This document shows positions 49,881 through 58,519 of a stretch of 64,000 nucleotides of DNA, piece by piece (the first letter of the stretch is position 1; each line of letters begins with the position of its first letter). Position numbers and translations under genes: made by a program. The stretch is from an uncultured Agromyces sp. Its GTDB lineage: Bacteria; Actinomycetota; Actinomycetes; Actinomycetales; Microbacteriaceae. Below the pieces are notes generated by a model that saw nothing but the letters and a program-made list of their open reading frames with translations, had not been told where the DNA came from and made no database searches. The stretch is taken from the NCBI GenBank assembly GCA_913053875.1, contig CAJXGN010000003.1, positions 186,001 through 250,000 on the forward strand, in the 5' to 3' direction.

Positions 49881-50834
49881 TCACGAAGATCCCTGCGCAG
49901 GGACTCGGTAGCGGCTCCACTTCGGCCCGAGCGGTGTCGGCGCGGACCAGCGGCCGCCGTATGCCGAGTCCGTCCGTTCCAGGTACTCGCGCACGCCGGC
50001 GAACGCCCCGGGGAACCGCGTCTCACAGGCACTCAGGAGGCTGCGCGAGTCCAGACCGTACGGATCGTCCCGGAGGGTCGAGATCTTCACGGCGGGGAGG
50101 CGGTGCGGGGCCCGAATCGCTCGGTCGGCCAACGCTGCTGCGCTGTTCCACTCCGGCGCCCCCGCTCGACGCAGTGTGCGCCGCACCCACCCGGCCACCT
50201 TCTTCGGGTTGCGTGCGCGCAGCGCCGCCGTGAGCTCGTGCGAGTGCGCACGGGCGGATCCGACCGCTCGTTCGGCACGCGTCGGACGGAGCACCGTGTC
50301 GGCATGGAGGCCGTCCGCGCGCAATGCCGCGGACAGGCCGACCTCGAACGAGGTGATCACGTCGTCCCGGCTCCCGAGCACCTCGACCTCGTCCCAGAAC
50401 CGCGCGAAGCTCGTCGATTCCAGGGCTCGCCGACCGAACACGATGAAGTACGACTGCAGGTGCGGCGTGAAGCCGTAGCCCGGCGTGATCCCCCAGAAGT
50501 CCGCGTTCCGCGCAGTGGACCGCGCGCCGGACGCGACGATGCCCGGATCCGTGAACACGGCGGTGTCGTTGCAGACGACGAGTTCGTCGGTGTGTGTCAG
50601 GTCGAGCGTTCGGATGCCCTCCCGATAGCTGACGAAGTCGTGCCCGACGTTCGGCCGGACGAGTACGGTCGCTCGCCCGGTGGCCCAGTCGTGCTCGGCG
50701 GGGAGGAGGTCGGAGGTCGACACGAACACGACCTGCTCGGAGAACGAGGAGATCGAGTCGACCATGCGGCGGACATGCGGGGCGATCCGGCCGTCGGGGT
50801 CGAAGTGCGCGATGACGGCTCCACGGCGGGTCAT
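49881..50834 (-). CDS. RgpF-like rhamnan synthesis protein (partial family match)
   Basis: The 317-residue protein starts RRGAVIAHFDPDGRIAPHVRRMVDSISSFSEQVVFVSTSDL and continues with GHDFVSYREGIRTLDL and ELVVCNDTAVFTDPGI, then ADFWGITPGYGFTPHLQSYFIVFGRRALES. This matches the rhamnan-synthesis protein F (RgpF) family in actinobacteria, glycosyltransferases or acceptor-modifying enzymes of cell-wall polysaccharides. It is shorter than full RgpF proteins (usually over 500 residues). No rhamnose or wall-glycan genes are near. The start is ATG 50834 with AGGAG upstream; a divergent GT1 gene lies 66 bp away. Confidence 0.76.
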   Translation of the reverse strand: MTRRGAVIAHFDPDGRIAPHVRRMVDSISSFSEQVVFVSTSDLLPAEHDWATGRATVLVRPNVGHDFVSYREGIRTLDLTHTDELVVCNDTAVFTDPGIVASGARSTARNADFWGITPGYGFTPHLQSYFIVFGRRALESTSFARFWDEVEVLGSRDDVITSFEVGLSAALRADGLHADTVLRPTRAERAVGSARAHSHELTAALRARNPKKVAGWVRRTLRRAGAPEWNSAAALADRAIRAPHRLPAVKISTLRDDPYGLDSRSLLSACETRFPGAFAGVREYLERTDSAYGGRWSAPTPLGPKWSRYRVPAQGSS

Positions 50835-50900
50835 GATGGATCTCCTGCGCTCGGGCGGGGTCTGGACGCGCACGCGGACCCCTCGGTAACGTCACCGTAC

Positions 50901-52082
50901 ATGCGCATCCTCGTTGCGACGACCGCGAACCTGGGGCACTTCCTGCCGACGGTGGCACTGGCCCGGGCGTGCGTGGCAGCGGGGCACGAGGTGCAGGCGA
51001 CCGCCCCTGGGTCGTTCGCGCCGGCGGTCGAGGGCGCCGGGCTCGCGTTCGCGCCGGTCGGCGACCCGGACCCCGCCGCGATCGGGCGCACGTTCGGGTC
51101 GATCGCGCACCTGCCGATGATGGAGCGCGACGCGCGGGTCGTCGCCGACGTGTTCGGCCGCATCGATGCGCGGGCGGCGCTGCCCGCCATGACGAGCCTG
51201 TTCGACACGTATCGTCCCGACCTGGTGCTGCGCGACCCGGCCGAGGTCGCCTCGCTCGTCGCCGCCGAGGCGCAGGGCGTGCCGCACGCGACCGTGGCGA
51301 TCGGCACCACGGCGATGCTCGCCCTGTTCGCCGAGCGCCTCGCCGAGCCGCTCGCCGAGTTCGAGGCCGAGCACGGGCTCGAGGCGGGCCGGCTCACGGG
51401 CGCCGCGGCCGGAGCGCCTCGGTTCTCGCGCGTGCCCGCGTCGTTCGACGATCCGCCCGCAGCATCCGACCCGACCGTCGTGCGCTTCCGCGACGGCGAA
51501 GCGGAGGCCTCGCCGGAGGCGCCCCCGCTCCCCGAGTGGGGCCACGCGGCGGCGCCCCTCGTCTACGTCTCGTTCGGCACGGTCGCCGGCAACTTCCCCG
51601 ACGCGGGCGACCGTTACCGTCGCGCGCTCGACGGGCTCGCCGACGCTCCGGTGCGCGTGCTGCTGACGACCGGCTCGGGGTTCGATCCGGAGACGCTGCG
51701 CCCCTGGCCGGACAACGCGCTCGTGGAGCGGTGGCGGCCGCAGGCCGAGGTGCTGCCGCACGCCGCCGCCGTCGTCGGGCACGGCGGGTTCGGCACGACG
51801 ACGGCTGCGCTCGCCGCCGGGCTGCCGCAGGTCGTCGTGCCGCTGTTCGCCTTCGACCAGCACCTGAACGCCGACCGCGTCGCCGATCGGGGCGTGGGTG
51901 TGCGCATCGCCGACGGGCCCGGGCTCTCCGACGGGATCCGCGAGGCCGTGGCATCCGTGCTGGGCGACCCGGAGATCGCGGCCACCGCTCGGCGCGTGGC
52001 CGAGGAGATGGCGGCGCTGCCGAGCGCGTCGGAGGTCGTACCCGAGCTGCTCGCGGTCGCCGCGGGCCGCGCGGACGCCTAG
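50901..52082 (+). CDS. GT1 (UGT-like) glycosyltransferase, second in window
   Basis: The 393-residue enzyme begins ILVATTANLGHFLPTVALARACVAAGHEVQATAPGSF (GT-B N-domain) and carries the donor-site signature GHGGFGTTTAALAAGLPQVVVPLFAFDQHLNADRV at about 297-331. It is shorter than, and clearly diverged from, the GT1 at 43078. Such enzymes glycosylate small lipophilic molecules. The start is ATG 50901 with a weak ribosome site. Its stop overlaps that of the convergent hydrolase within CTAG (52079-52082). Confidence 0.86.
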   Translation: MRILVATTANLGHFLPTVALARACVAAGHEVQATAPGSFAPAVEGAGLAFAPVGDPDPAAIGRTFGSIAHLPMMERDARVVADVFGRIDARAALPAMTSLFDTYRPDLVLRDPAEVASLVAAEAQGVPHATVAIGTTAMLALFAERLAEPLAEFEAEHGLEAGRLTGAAAGAPRFSRVPASFDDPPAASDPTVVRFRDGEAEASPEAPPLPEWGHAAAPLVYVSFGTVAGNFPDAGDRYRRALDGLADAPVRVLLTTGSGFDPETLRPWPDNALVERWRPQAEVLPHAAAVVGHGGFGTTTAALAAGLPQVVVPLFAFDQHLNADRVADRGVGVRIADGPGLSDGIREAVASVLGDPEIAATARRVAEEMAALPSASEVVPELLAVAAGRADA

Positions 52083-52855
52083 CTGCGCAGGAAGCTCGCG
52101 ACCGCGGCGCGCACCGCCTCGGTGTGCGCGGCCTGGCCCTCGTCGCGCGCCGGCACGCGTTCGAGTGGCGCGCCGAGGGCGCCGGCCCAGCGCTCGGCGA
52201 GGGCGAGCGGATGCACCGGGTCGCGCGGCGCCCCGACGACGAGCGTCTCGATGCCGGCTGCCGTGAGCGAGGCGAGCTCCGCGTCGTCGCGGAACGCCCG
52301 GTTGCGCGGGATCTCGGTGAGCCGGATGGCCCGGGCGGTCGCCTCGTGCACCCGGAACTGGTGCAGCAGCCCCACGCCGCCCGCGTGCGAGACCGTGTCG
52401 ACCTTCTGGAACGCGCCAGTACGGCGGAAGTAGCGCATGCCCTGGTGCGGGCCGTACCGGCGCAGCAGCTCGGCGATCACGGGGAACGCCATCAGGTTGT
52501 CGGGCAGCGGCCGGTCGGTGAACGAGGGTCGCACGAGCACGAGCCGCTCGACCGGGAGCAGCGCGCCGAGCGCGATGCGCACCGCGAGTGCGGCGCCCAT
52601 GGAGATGCCGACGATCGTGAACGGTGCGGACTCGGCCGGCTCCGCCCCGTCGCGGGCCTCCGCCGCGACCTCGGCGGCGAGGGCGTCGAGCGTGAAGCGG
52701 TCGGCGGTGCCGATGAGCTCGGATACCCCGTGGGCGCGCACGTCCGGCGCGACGACGCGCTCGTCGGCCCCCGACACGTCGTGCACGACCGGGCCGAACA
52801 GCTCGAGCGGCGTGCGGCGGTCGGACCCGAGCCCGTGCAGCAGCAGCGTCGGCAC
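52079..52855 (-). CDS. Alpha/beta-fold hydrolase
   Basis: The 258-residue hydrolase has an oxyanion HGLGSDRR near residue 7, nucleophile elbow GISMGAA (Ser about 103), a putative acid Asp in GAPRDPVHPLALAE and a late His in the DEGQAAHTE segment. The substrate is unclear: an ester or lactone is likely. The start is GTG 52855, 3 bp after the stop of the YqaJ-type gene, so the two are cotranscribed. It converges on a GT1 gene with a CTAG stop overlap. Confidence 0.82.
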   Translation of the reverse strand: MPTLLLHGLGSDRRTPLELFGPVVHDVSGADERVVAPDVRAHGVSELIGTADRFTLDALAAEVAAEARDGAEPAESAPFTIVGISMGAALAVRIALGALLPVERLVLVRPSFTDRPLPDNLMAFPVIAELLRRYGPHQGMRYFRRTGAFQKVDTVSHAGGVGLLHQFRVHEATARAIRLTEIPRNRAFRDDAELASLTAAGIETLVVGAPRDPVHPLALAERWAGALGAPLERVPARDEGQAAHTEAVRAAVASFLRS

Positions 52856-52858
52856 GAC

Positions 52859-53494
52859 TCAGGCGGTGCGGCCGGAGCGGAGCATGGCGAGCAGTTCGTC
52901 GGCGCGGTCGACGAGCATCGCGATCTGGTCCTCGTCGCGGTCGACCCAGCGGCACTTCGGCTCGCCCAGCGGCACGAAGTCCTCGTGCTGCTCCCAGACC
53001 ACGAGCGTGCGCTCGGCGCCGAGCACGTACTGCTGCCACCACACCTGGCGCAGGTAGTGGCGGGGGATGCCGCGCCAGGCCTTGCCGGTCGTCTTGATCT
53101 CGGCGAGCTCCAGCACGCCGTCGTCGGTCACGCGCAGGCCGTCGGGCGTCGCGAGATGGCGTCGGTCGGACGCTGCGTGGAAGAGCAGCGAGCTGCCCCG
53201 GATGCCGTGGTGCTCGTGCATCCAGCGTGCGATGACGGGCTCGCGGATGCGACCGTGGTCGATCGCCCGCCCGCCGGTGAACCCCGACGTGCCGTGCAGC
53301 TTCTCCCACGCGAGCTGCCGCACGGCCGTGTATGACGCCAGCCGCGCCGCATCCGTCGCCGTGATGCCCTGCGACCGGGCGCGCAGCCAGGCCACGCGGT
53401 CCTTCGAGTCGGCGACGATGCGCGACTCGTGCGGGTGGCGCGGCCGGCCGGGCTCGGTCGAGACGGCGGATGCCGCGGGCAGCGTGTCGGTCAC
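52859..53494 (-). CDS. YqaJ-type (lambda exonuclease-fold) nuclease
   Basis: The 211-residue protein has the PD-(D/E)XK signature of the YqaJ viral recombinase family: WLRARSQGITATDAARL near residue 35, GRAIDHGRIREPVIARWM (Glu), ATPDGLRVTDDGVLELAEIKTTGKAWRGIP with Asp and the ELxEIKTT Glu-x-Lys core, and the QVWWQQYVLGA tail motif. Related phage exonucleases work with annealing proteins such as RecT; no partner is seen here and no phage genes flank it, so it seems a domesticated nuclease. The start is GTG 53494. Confidence 0.84.
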   Translation of the reverse strand: MTDTLPAASAVSTEPGRPRHPHESRIVADSKDRVAWLRARSQGITATDAARLASYTAVRQLAWEKLHGTSGFTGGRAIDHGRIREPVIARWMHEHHGIRGSSLLFHAASDRRHLATPDGLRVTDDGVLELAEIKTTGKAWRGIPRHYLRQVWWQQYVLGAERTLVVWEQHEDFVPLGEPKCRWVDRDEDQIAMLVDRADELLAMLRSGRTA

Positions 53495-53558
53495 GCTTCG
53501 AGGCTACCCGCGGCATCCGTCGTCGGGGCCGGCGACGCGCGTGCGCCCCACCGAACGA

Positions 53559-54746
53559 TCAGCGGGCGGCGAGGTCGTCGATGCCCTCGGGGGAGAGCAC
53601 GTGGTGGATGGCGAGCATGCTCGCGCCGATGACCGCGGCGTCGGCGGCGGCGGCCGACTGGACGATCGACAGGTGCTCGGTCGCGATGGGCATCGACCGC
53701 GTGTAGACGACCTCGCGAACACCCGCGAGCAGGTGCTCGCCGGCGCGCGCCATCGATCCGCCGATCGCGATGACGGACGGGTTCATCAGGCTCACGCATG
53801 CGGTGAGCACCTCGCCGATGTCGCGTCCGGCCTGCCGCACCGCCTGGATGGCCTCGAGGTGGCCGCGCTTGACGAGCTCGACGACATCGCCGCCGGAGTG
53901 CACGTCGACGCCCGCGGCCCGCAGGTCGCGGGCGAGGGCGGGGCCCGAGGCGAGCGCCTCGAGGCATCCGCGGTTGCCGCAGTGGCATGGCACGTCGCCG
54001 CCGCGCGCCACCCGCACGTGCCCGATGTCGCCCGCGATGCCGAGTGCGCCGCGCTGGAGGAGCCCGCCCGAGATGATGCCCGAGCCGATTCCGGTCGCGA
54101 CCTTCACGAAGACGAGGTGCTCCTCGGCCGGCCACGCGACCGCGCGCTCGCCGAGCGCCATGATGTTCACGTCGTTGTCGACGAGCACGGGCACCTCGAG
54201 GTGCTGCTGCACCCAGCCCGGGACGTCGAATCGGTCCCACCCGGGCATGATGGGCGGGTTCACCGGCTGGCCGGTGTCGTGCTGCACGGGTCCGGGGACC
54301 CCGATGCCGATCGCCACCAGGTCGCGCCGGTCGCGGCCCAGCTCGTCGAGCAGTCGGCGGCCGGAGTCGACGAGCCAGCCCAGCACGTGCTCGGGCCCCT
54401 CGGCGATGTCGATGGGCTCGTTGTGCTCGACGAGGATCGACCCGGCGAGGTCGGTGATCGCGAGCGTCGCGTGCGATGCGCCGAGGTCGGCCGCGAGCAC
54501 CACCCGTGCGGCGGGGTTGAGGGCGAACTGCGACGCAGGGCGGCCGCCGGTCGACTCGGCGTCGCCGACGGCGGTGATCAGCCCGAGCGCCAGGAGCTCG
54601 TCGACGCGCGCCGCGACGGTGGAGCGTGCGAGCCCGGTGGACGACGCGAGGCCGGCCCGGGTACGGGGGCGGCCGTCGCGCAGCAGCTGGAAGAGCTCGC
54701 TGGCGCCGGATGCGCCGAGGGCCGAGCCGCGACTGATGTCGACCAT
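53559..54746 (-). CDS. ROK-family transcriptional repressor/sugar kinase-like regulator
   Basis: The 395-residue regulator has an N-terminal winged helix (about 10-65: SELFQLLRDGRPRTRAGLASSTGLARSTVAARVDELLALGL in its parts) and a ROK sugar-binding domain. This includes VLAADLGASHATLAITDLAG, IGIGVPGPVQHDTG, KVATGIGSGIISGG and the zinc motif CHCGNRGCLEALAS. ROK repressors of the NagC/XylR class release on sugar binding. It is divergent from the Gfo-ABC-TIM barrel operon and is its probable repressor. The start is ATG 54746. Confidence 0.92.
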   Translation of the reverse strand: MVDISRGSALGASGASELFQLLRDGRPRTRAGLASSTGLARSTVAARVDELLALGLITAVGDAESTGGRPASQFALNPAARVVLAADLGASHATLAITDLAGSILVEHNEPIDIAEGPEHVLGWLVDSGRRLLDELGRDRRDLVAIGIGVPGPVQHDTGQPVNPPIMPGWDRFDVPGWVQQHLEVPVLVDNDVNIMALGERAVAWPAEEHLVFVKVATGIGSGIISGGLLQRGALGIAGDIGHVRVARGGDVPCHCGNRGCLEALASGPALARDLRAAGVDVHSGGDVVELVKRGHLEAIQAVRQAGRDIGEVLTACVSLMNPSVIAIGGSMARAGEHLLAGVREVVYTRSMPIATEHLSIVQSAAAADAAVIGASMLAIHHVLSPEGIDDLAAR

Positions 54747-54793
54747 TCGCTCAGTAAACCACAGGCCCTTCTCTGTATGACGAAGGCGCAAGT

Positions 54794-54819
54794 TGATCAC
54801 GAAACGATCACTTTTGACG
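54794..54819. promoter_or_regulatory. Operator and -35 region between ROK gene and sugar module
   Basis: TGATC-ACGAAAC-GATCA (54794-54810) is a perfect palindrome with 7-bp spacing, followed by TTGACG (54814-54819), a plausible -35 for the sugar operon. The palindrome would overlap RNA polymerase binding, as expected for a ROK repressor site. The first gene may have a very short leader, since no ribosome site precedes ATG 54862. Confidence 0.6.
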
Positions 54820-54861
54820 AACGACTGGCAAAAGGTGCCTGACCGTGCCAACATGTGTCGC

Positions 54862-55965
54862 ATGACAACGGACGTCATCCCACGGGTCGCCACCCTCCGC
54901 GCCGGATTCATCGGCGGGGGCTTCATGGCGGCGGTCCACTCCCGGGCGGCGCGTGCGGCGCGCGCGGAGATCGCGGCGATCGCCTCGTCGACGACGGCAG
55001 GCGCGCGGGCGGCCGCCGAGGCGCTCGGCGCCGAGACCGCGTTCGACACTCCCGCCGACCTGCTCGCCGACGACGACGTCGACGTCGTGCACGTCTGCAC
55101 CCCGAACGCCAGCCACGCGGCCATCGCGCGTGCGGCCCTCGAGGCCGGCCACCACGTCGTCTGCGAGAAGCCGCTCGCGACCGCATCGACCGACGCCGCG
55201 GCGCTCGTCGCACTCGCCGCGGAACGCGGCCTCGTCGCGACCGTGCCGTTCGTCTACCGCTTCCACCCGATGGCCCGCGAGGCGCGCGCCCGGGTGGCCG
55301 CAGGGGAGACCGGCCGGGTGCTGAGCGTGCACGGCGCCTACCTGCAGGACTGGATGGCCGACCCCGCGTCCGACGACTGGCGCGTCGACCCCGAGTCGGG
55401 AGGCCCCTCGCGGGCGTTCGCCGACATCGGCTCGCACCTGGTCGACCTCGTCGAGTTCATCGTCGGCGACCGCATCGCCCGGGTGCAGGCCACGACCCGC
55501 ATCGCCCACGCCGAGCGCGGAGGCCGCGAGGTGCGCACCGAAGACCTGGCCGCCGTGCTGGCCGAGTTCGCCGGCGGTGCGATCGCGACGCTGCTCGTCT
55601 CGCAGGTCGCCCCCGGACACAAGAACGGCCTCGTCGTCGAGGTCTCGGGCACCGACCGCTCGGTGCGCTTCGAGCAGGAGCGGCCCGAGGAGCTCTGGGT
55701 CGGAGGCAACGACGGCACCGGACTCGTGGCGCGGGAACCGGGCGCGCTCTCGCCCGACGCCGCGCGCCTGTCGCTCGTGCCGGCGGGGCATCCGATGGGC
55801 TACCAGGACGCCTTCAACGCCTTCGTCGCCGACACCTACGCGGCGATCACGGGCGGGGCGCCCGACGGCCTCCCGACCTTCGCCGACGGGCTGCGCGCCG
55901 TGCGCGTGACCGAGGCCGTGCTCGCGTCCGCCGCGAGCGGCACCTGGCAGGAGGTCGTCGCGTGA
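54862..55965 (+). CDS. Gfo/Idh/MocA-family NAD(P)-dependent dehydrogenase
   Basis: The 367-residue oxidoreductase has an N-terminal Rossmann domain (LRAGFIGGGFMAAVHSRAA with GxGGGF cofactor loop; VHVCTPNASHAAIARAALEAGHHVVCEKPLA, the EKP motif of the family) and a C-terminal substrate domain including SRAFADIGSHLVDLVEF. Members oxidise or reduce sugars, inositols and glycosides at a ring carbon. It is first gene of the module and overlaps the ATPase gene (GTGA 55962-55965). Since the module also has two TIM barrels, oxidation of an imported sugar or glycoside is likely. The start is ATG 54862; ATG 54853 is also in frame. Confidence 0.9.
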   Translation: MTTDVIPRVATLRAGFIGGGFMAAVHSRAARAARAEIAAIASSTTAGARAAAEALGAETAFDTPADLLADDDVDVVHVCTPNASHAAIARAALEAGHHVVCEKPLATASTDAAALVALAAERGLVATVPFVYRFHPMAREARARVAAGETGRVLSVHGAYLQDWMADPASDDWRVDPESGGPSRAFADIGSHLVDLVEFIVGDRIARVQATTRIAHAERGGREVRTEDLAAVLAEFAGGAIATLLVSQVAPGHKNGLVVEVSGTDRSVRFEQERPEELWVGGNDGTGLVAREPGALSPDAARLSLVPAGHPMGYQDAFNAFVADTYAAITGGAPDGLPTFADGLRAVRVTEAVLASAASGTWQEVVA

Positions 55966-57467
55966 GCGCGGCGGACGCCCCGGTGCTCGCCGCGCGCGGG
56001 CTCGGCAAGTCGTTCCTCGGCGTGCGCGTGCTCGACGACGTGAGCCTGTCGGTCGCACCCGGCGAGGTGCACGGGCTCGTCGGCGAGAACGGCGCGGGCA
56101 AGTCGACGTTCATGAAGATCCTCGCGGGGGTGTACGAGCGCGACGAGGGCACGGTCGAGCTGGGCGGGAAGCCCGTGCAGTTCCACCACCCGGTGCAGGC
56201 CATGCACGCGGGCCTCGCGACCGTGTTCCAGGAGTTCAACCTGCTGCCCGAGCGGTCGGTCGCGCAGAACGTGTTCCTCGGTCGCGAGCCGCGCAGGGCG
56301 GGCCTGGTCGACCGGAAGGGCATGGAGCGCCGCACCCGCGAGCTGCTCGACGACCTGGGCATCGACTTCATCGAGCCGGATGCCCCGGTGCGCACGCTGA
56401 CCGTCGCCGAGCAGCAGATCGTGGAGATCGTCAAGGCGCTCTCCTACGACGCCCGGGTCATCCAGATGGACGAGCCGACCGCGGCGCTGGCCGGCCACGA
56501 GGTCGAGCTGCTGTACGGCATCGTGCGGCGCCTCCAGGAGCGCGGCGTCGCGATCATCTACGTCTCCCACCGCCTGCGCGAGATCTTCGACCTCTGCGAC
56601 ACGATCACCGTGCTGAAGGACGGCCGGCTCGTCTCGACCGGGCCCGCCGACGAGATCGACACCGACGAGCTCGTGCGCCGCATGGTCGGTCGCGAGATCT
56701 CCGCCTACTTCCCGGAGAAGCTCGAGGGCACCGAGCTCGGCGAGCCCCGGCTCGTGCTCGAGGGCGCGGGCAACGCGTTCGTCGACGGGGTCGACCTCGA
56801 GGTGCGCGCCGGCGAGATCGTCGGCGTCGCGGGCCTCCAGGGCAGCGGGCGCACCGAGCTGGTCGAGGCGATCTTCGGCGTCGCGCCCTTCACCCGGGGC
56901 CGGATGCTGCTGGACGGCCAGCCCGTCCGCATCACCGGAGCGCGACAGGCGGTGCGCGCGGGCCTCGCGCTCATCACCGAGGACCGCAAGGCGCAGGGTC
57001 TCGCGCTCAACCAGTCGGTGCTCGACAACGCGCTGCTCGTGATCCGGTCCGTGTTCCCCGGCCGCACCGGCCGGGTGCGGGCGACGCTGCCCGGCGTGTT
57101 CTCGTCGCTCGCCCTCGTCTCGCGCGGCCCCGACCAGGAGGTGCAGTACCTCTCGGGCGGCAACCAGCAGAAGGTCGTGCTCGCCAAGTGGCTCGCCACG
57201 AAGCCGCGCATCGTGCTGCTCGACGAGCCCACGCGCGGCATCGACGTCGGGGCCAAGATCGCCGTCTACTCGCTGATCCGGGAACTCGCCAGGGAGGGCG
57301 TCGCCGTGCTCATGATCTCGTCCGAGCTGCCGGAGGTGCTCGGCATGTCCGACCGCGTCGTCGTGCTGCACGACGGCCGCGCATCGGCCGAGCTGCCGTC
57401 GCACGCCGACGAGGCGACCGTGCTCGCCGCCGCCACCGGCACCCTCGACGGGGAGGAGCTCGCATGA
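55962..57467 (+). CDS. Sugar ABC transporter ATP-binding protein (RbsA/MglA type, double ATPase)
   Basis: The 501-residue protein has two fused ATPase domains. The first has Walker A GENGAGKST (about 43-51), signature region LTVAEQQIVEIVKAL and Walker B VIQMDEPTAAL. The second has a degenerate Walker A GLQGSGRTE and signature LSGGNQQKVVLAKWL, Walker B IVLLDEPTRGID. This asymmetric double ATPase is the hallmark of ribose/galactose-type importers. The start is GTG 55962, overlapping the dehydrogenase stop; the end overlaps permease 1 (ATGA). It energises both permeases. Confidence 0.94.
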   Translation: MSAADAPVLAARGLGKSFLGVRVLDDVSLSVAPGEVHGLVGENGAGKSTFMKILAGVYERDEGTVELGGKPVQFHHPVQAMHAGLATVFQEFNLLPERSVAQNVFLGREPRRAGLVDRKGMERRTRELLDDLGIDFIEPDAPVRTLTVAEQQIVEIVKALSYDARVIQMDEPTAALAGHEVELLYGIVRRLQERGVAIIYVSHRLREIFDLCDTITVLKDGRLVSTGPADEIDTDELVRRMVGREISAYFPEKLEGTELGEPRLVLEGAGNAFVDGVDLEVRAGEIVGVAGLQGSGRTELVEAIFGVAPFTRGRMLLDGQPVRITGARQAVRAGLALITEDRKAQGLALNQSVLDNALLVIRSVFPGRTGRVRATLPGVFSSLALVSRGPDQEVQYLSGGNQQKVVLAKWLATKPRIVLLDEPTRGIDVGAKIAVYSLIRELAREGVAVLMISSELPEVLGMSDRVVVLHDGRASAELPSHADEATVLAAATGTLDGEELA

Positions 57468-58519
57468 GCGCCGCCCAGACCCTGCGTCGCACCTTCCGCC
57501 GCTTCGACGCCACCATCATCGTGGGCGTGGCGCTGATCGGCGTCATCGTGGTCGGCGCCGTGCTCGTGGCATCCGTCGGCCGCAACTTCTTCAGCGACGG
57601 CAACATCCGCGACATCCTCACCGGCATGAGCGTGCTCGGGCTCGTCGCGATCGGCCAGACGTTCGTGATCCTCTGCGGCTCGCTCGACCTGTCGGTGCCG
57701 TACGTCGTCAGCCTGTCGAGCCTCATCGCCGCCGACCTGATGGCCGGGTCGACCGCGAACATCCTGCCCGCCGTGCTCGCGGCGCTCGCCGTCGCGGCGG
57801 CGATCGGCCTCGGCAACGGCCTCATCGTCTCCAAGCTCAAGGTGCACGGGTTCATCGCGACGCTCGGCACCGGCCTCATCATCAAGGGGTTCCTCGACAC
57901 CAACTACAAGGGCACCTCCGGCAGCGTGCCGTGGGAGTTCCAGCTCATCGGCGCGACCGGCATCGGGCCCGTGCCGCTCTCGACGATCCTGATGCTCGTG
58001 ATCGCGGTGCTCGCGTGGCTGCTGCTCGCCCGCTCGCGCACCGGCAACCACATGTTCGCGGTCGGCGGCAACCTCGAGGTCGCGAGGCTCTCGGGCATCC
58101 GTACGGCCCGGCCCCTCATCGCGGCGCACGTGCTCTGCGCGATCACGGCGGCCCTCGCCGGCCTGCTGCTCGCCTCGCGCCTCGGCGTCGGCTCACCGAC
58201 CGTCGGCACGCAGGGCGGCTACGACCTGCTCTCGATCGCGGCCGTCGTGCTCGGCGGCACGCTGCTCATGGGCGGCCGCGGCTCGATCTGGGGCACCGTC
58301 GGCGGCGTCGCGATCTTCGCCGTGGTCGACAACGTGATGAGCGTGCTGCAGGTCAACCCGTTCCTGAAGGACGTGGTGCGCGGCATCGTCATCGTCGCCG
58401 CCGTCGCGATCTACACCAGCCGCGTCGTCGAGCGCCGCCGGCCGAGGTTCGGCCCCGACGGGCGACCGCCCGGCGTCGCAGCGGATGCGCCCGATCGTGC
58501 CGAGGAGGTGCGCGCATGA
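57464..58519 (+). CDS. Sugar ABC transporter permease 1 (RbsC-like)
   Basis: The 351-residue permease has about eight to ten hydrophobic segments and RbsC-class features: GLVAIGQTFVILCGSLDLSVPYVVSLSS, NGLIVSKLKVHGFIATLGTGLIIKG, VGGNLEVARLSGI (ATPase contact) and AVVLGGTLLMGGRGSIWGTVGG. Permease pairs in this class form a heterodimer; the second follows with an ATGA overlap. The C-terminal tail is charged. The start is ATG 57464. Confidence 0.92.
   Translation: MSAAQTLRRTFRRFDATIIVGVALIGVIVVGAVLVASVGRNFFSDGNIRDILTGMSVLGLVAIGQTFVILCGSLDLSVPYVVSLSSLIAADLMAGSTANILPAVLAALAVAAAIGLGNGLIVSKLKVHGFIATLGTGLIIKGFLDTNYKGTSGSVPWEFQLIGATGIGPVPLSTILMLVIAVLAWLLLARSRTGNHMFAVGGNLEVARLSGIRTARPLIAAHVLCAITAALAGLLLASRLGVGSPTVGTQGGYDLLSIAAVVLGGTLLMGGRGSIWGTVGGVAIFAVVDNVMSVLQVNPFLKDVVRGIVIVAAVAIYTSRVVERRRPRFGPDGRPPGVAADAPDRAEEVRA

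Noticed and set aside
43078..52082. Natural-product gene cluster around the two GT1 enzymes
   Set aside because: No polyketide, peptide or terpene synthase is present; the two enzymes lie about 6.5 kb apart with unrelated genes between them.
52859..53494. Prophage remnant
   Set aside because: Only one phage-like gene is seen; no integrase, att repeats or structural genes, and the base composition matches the neighbours.
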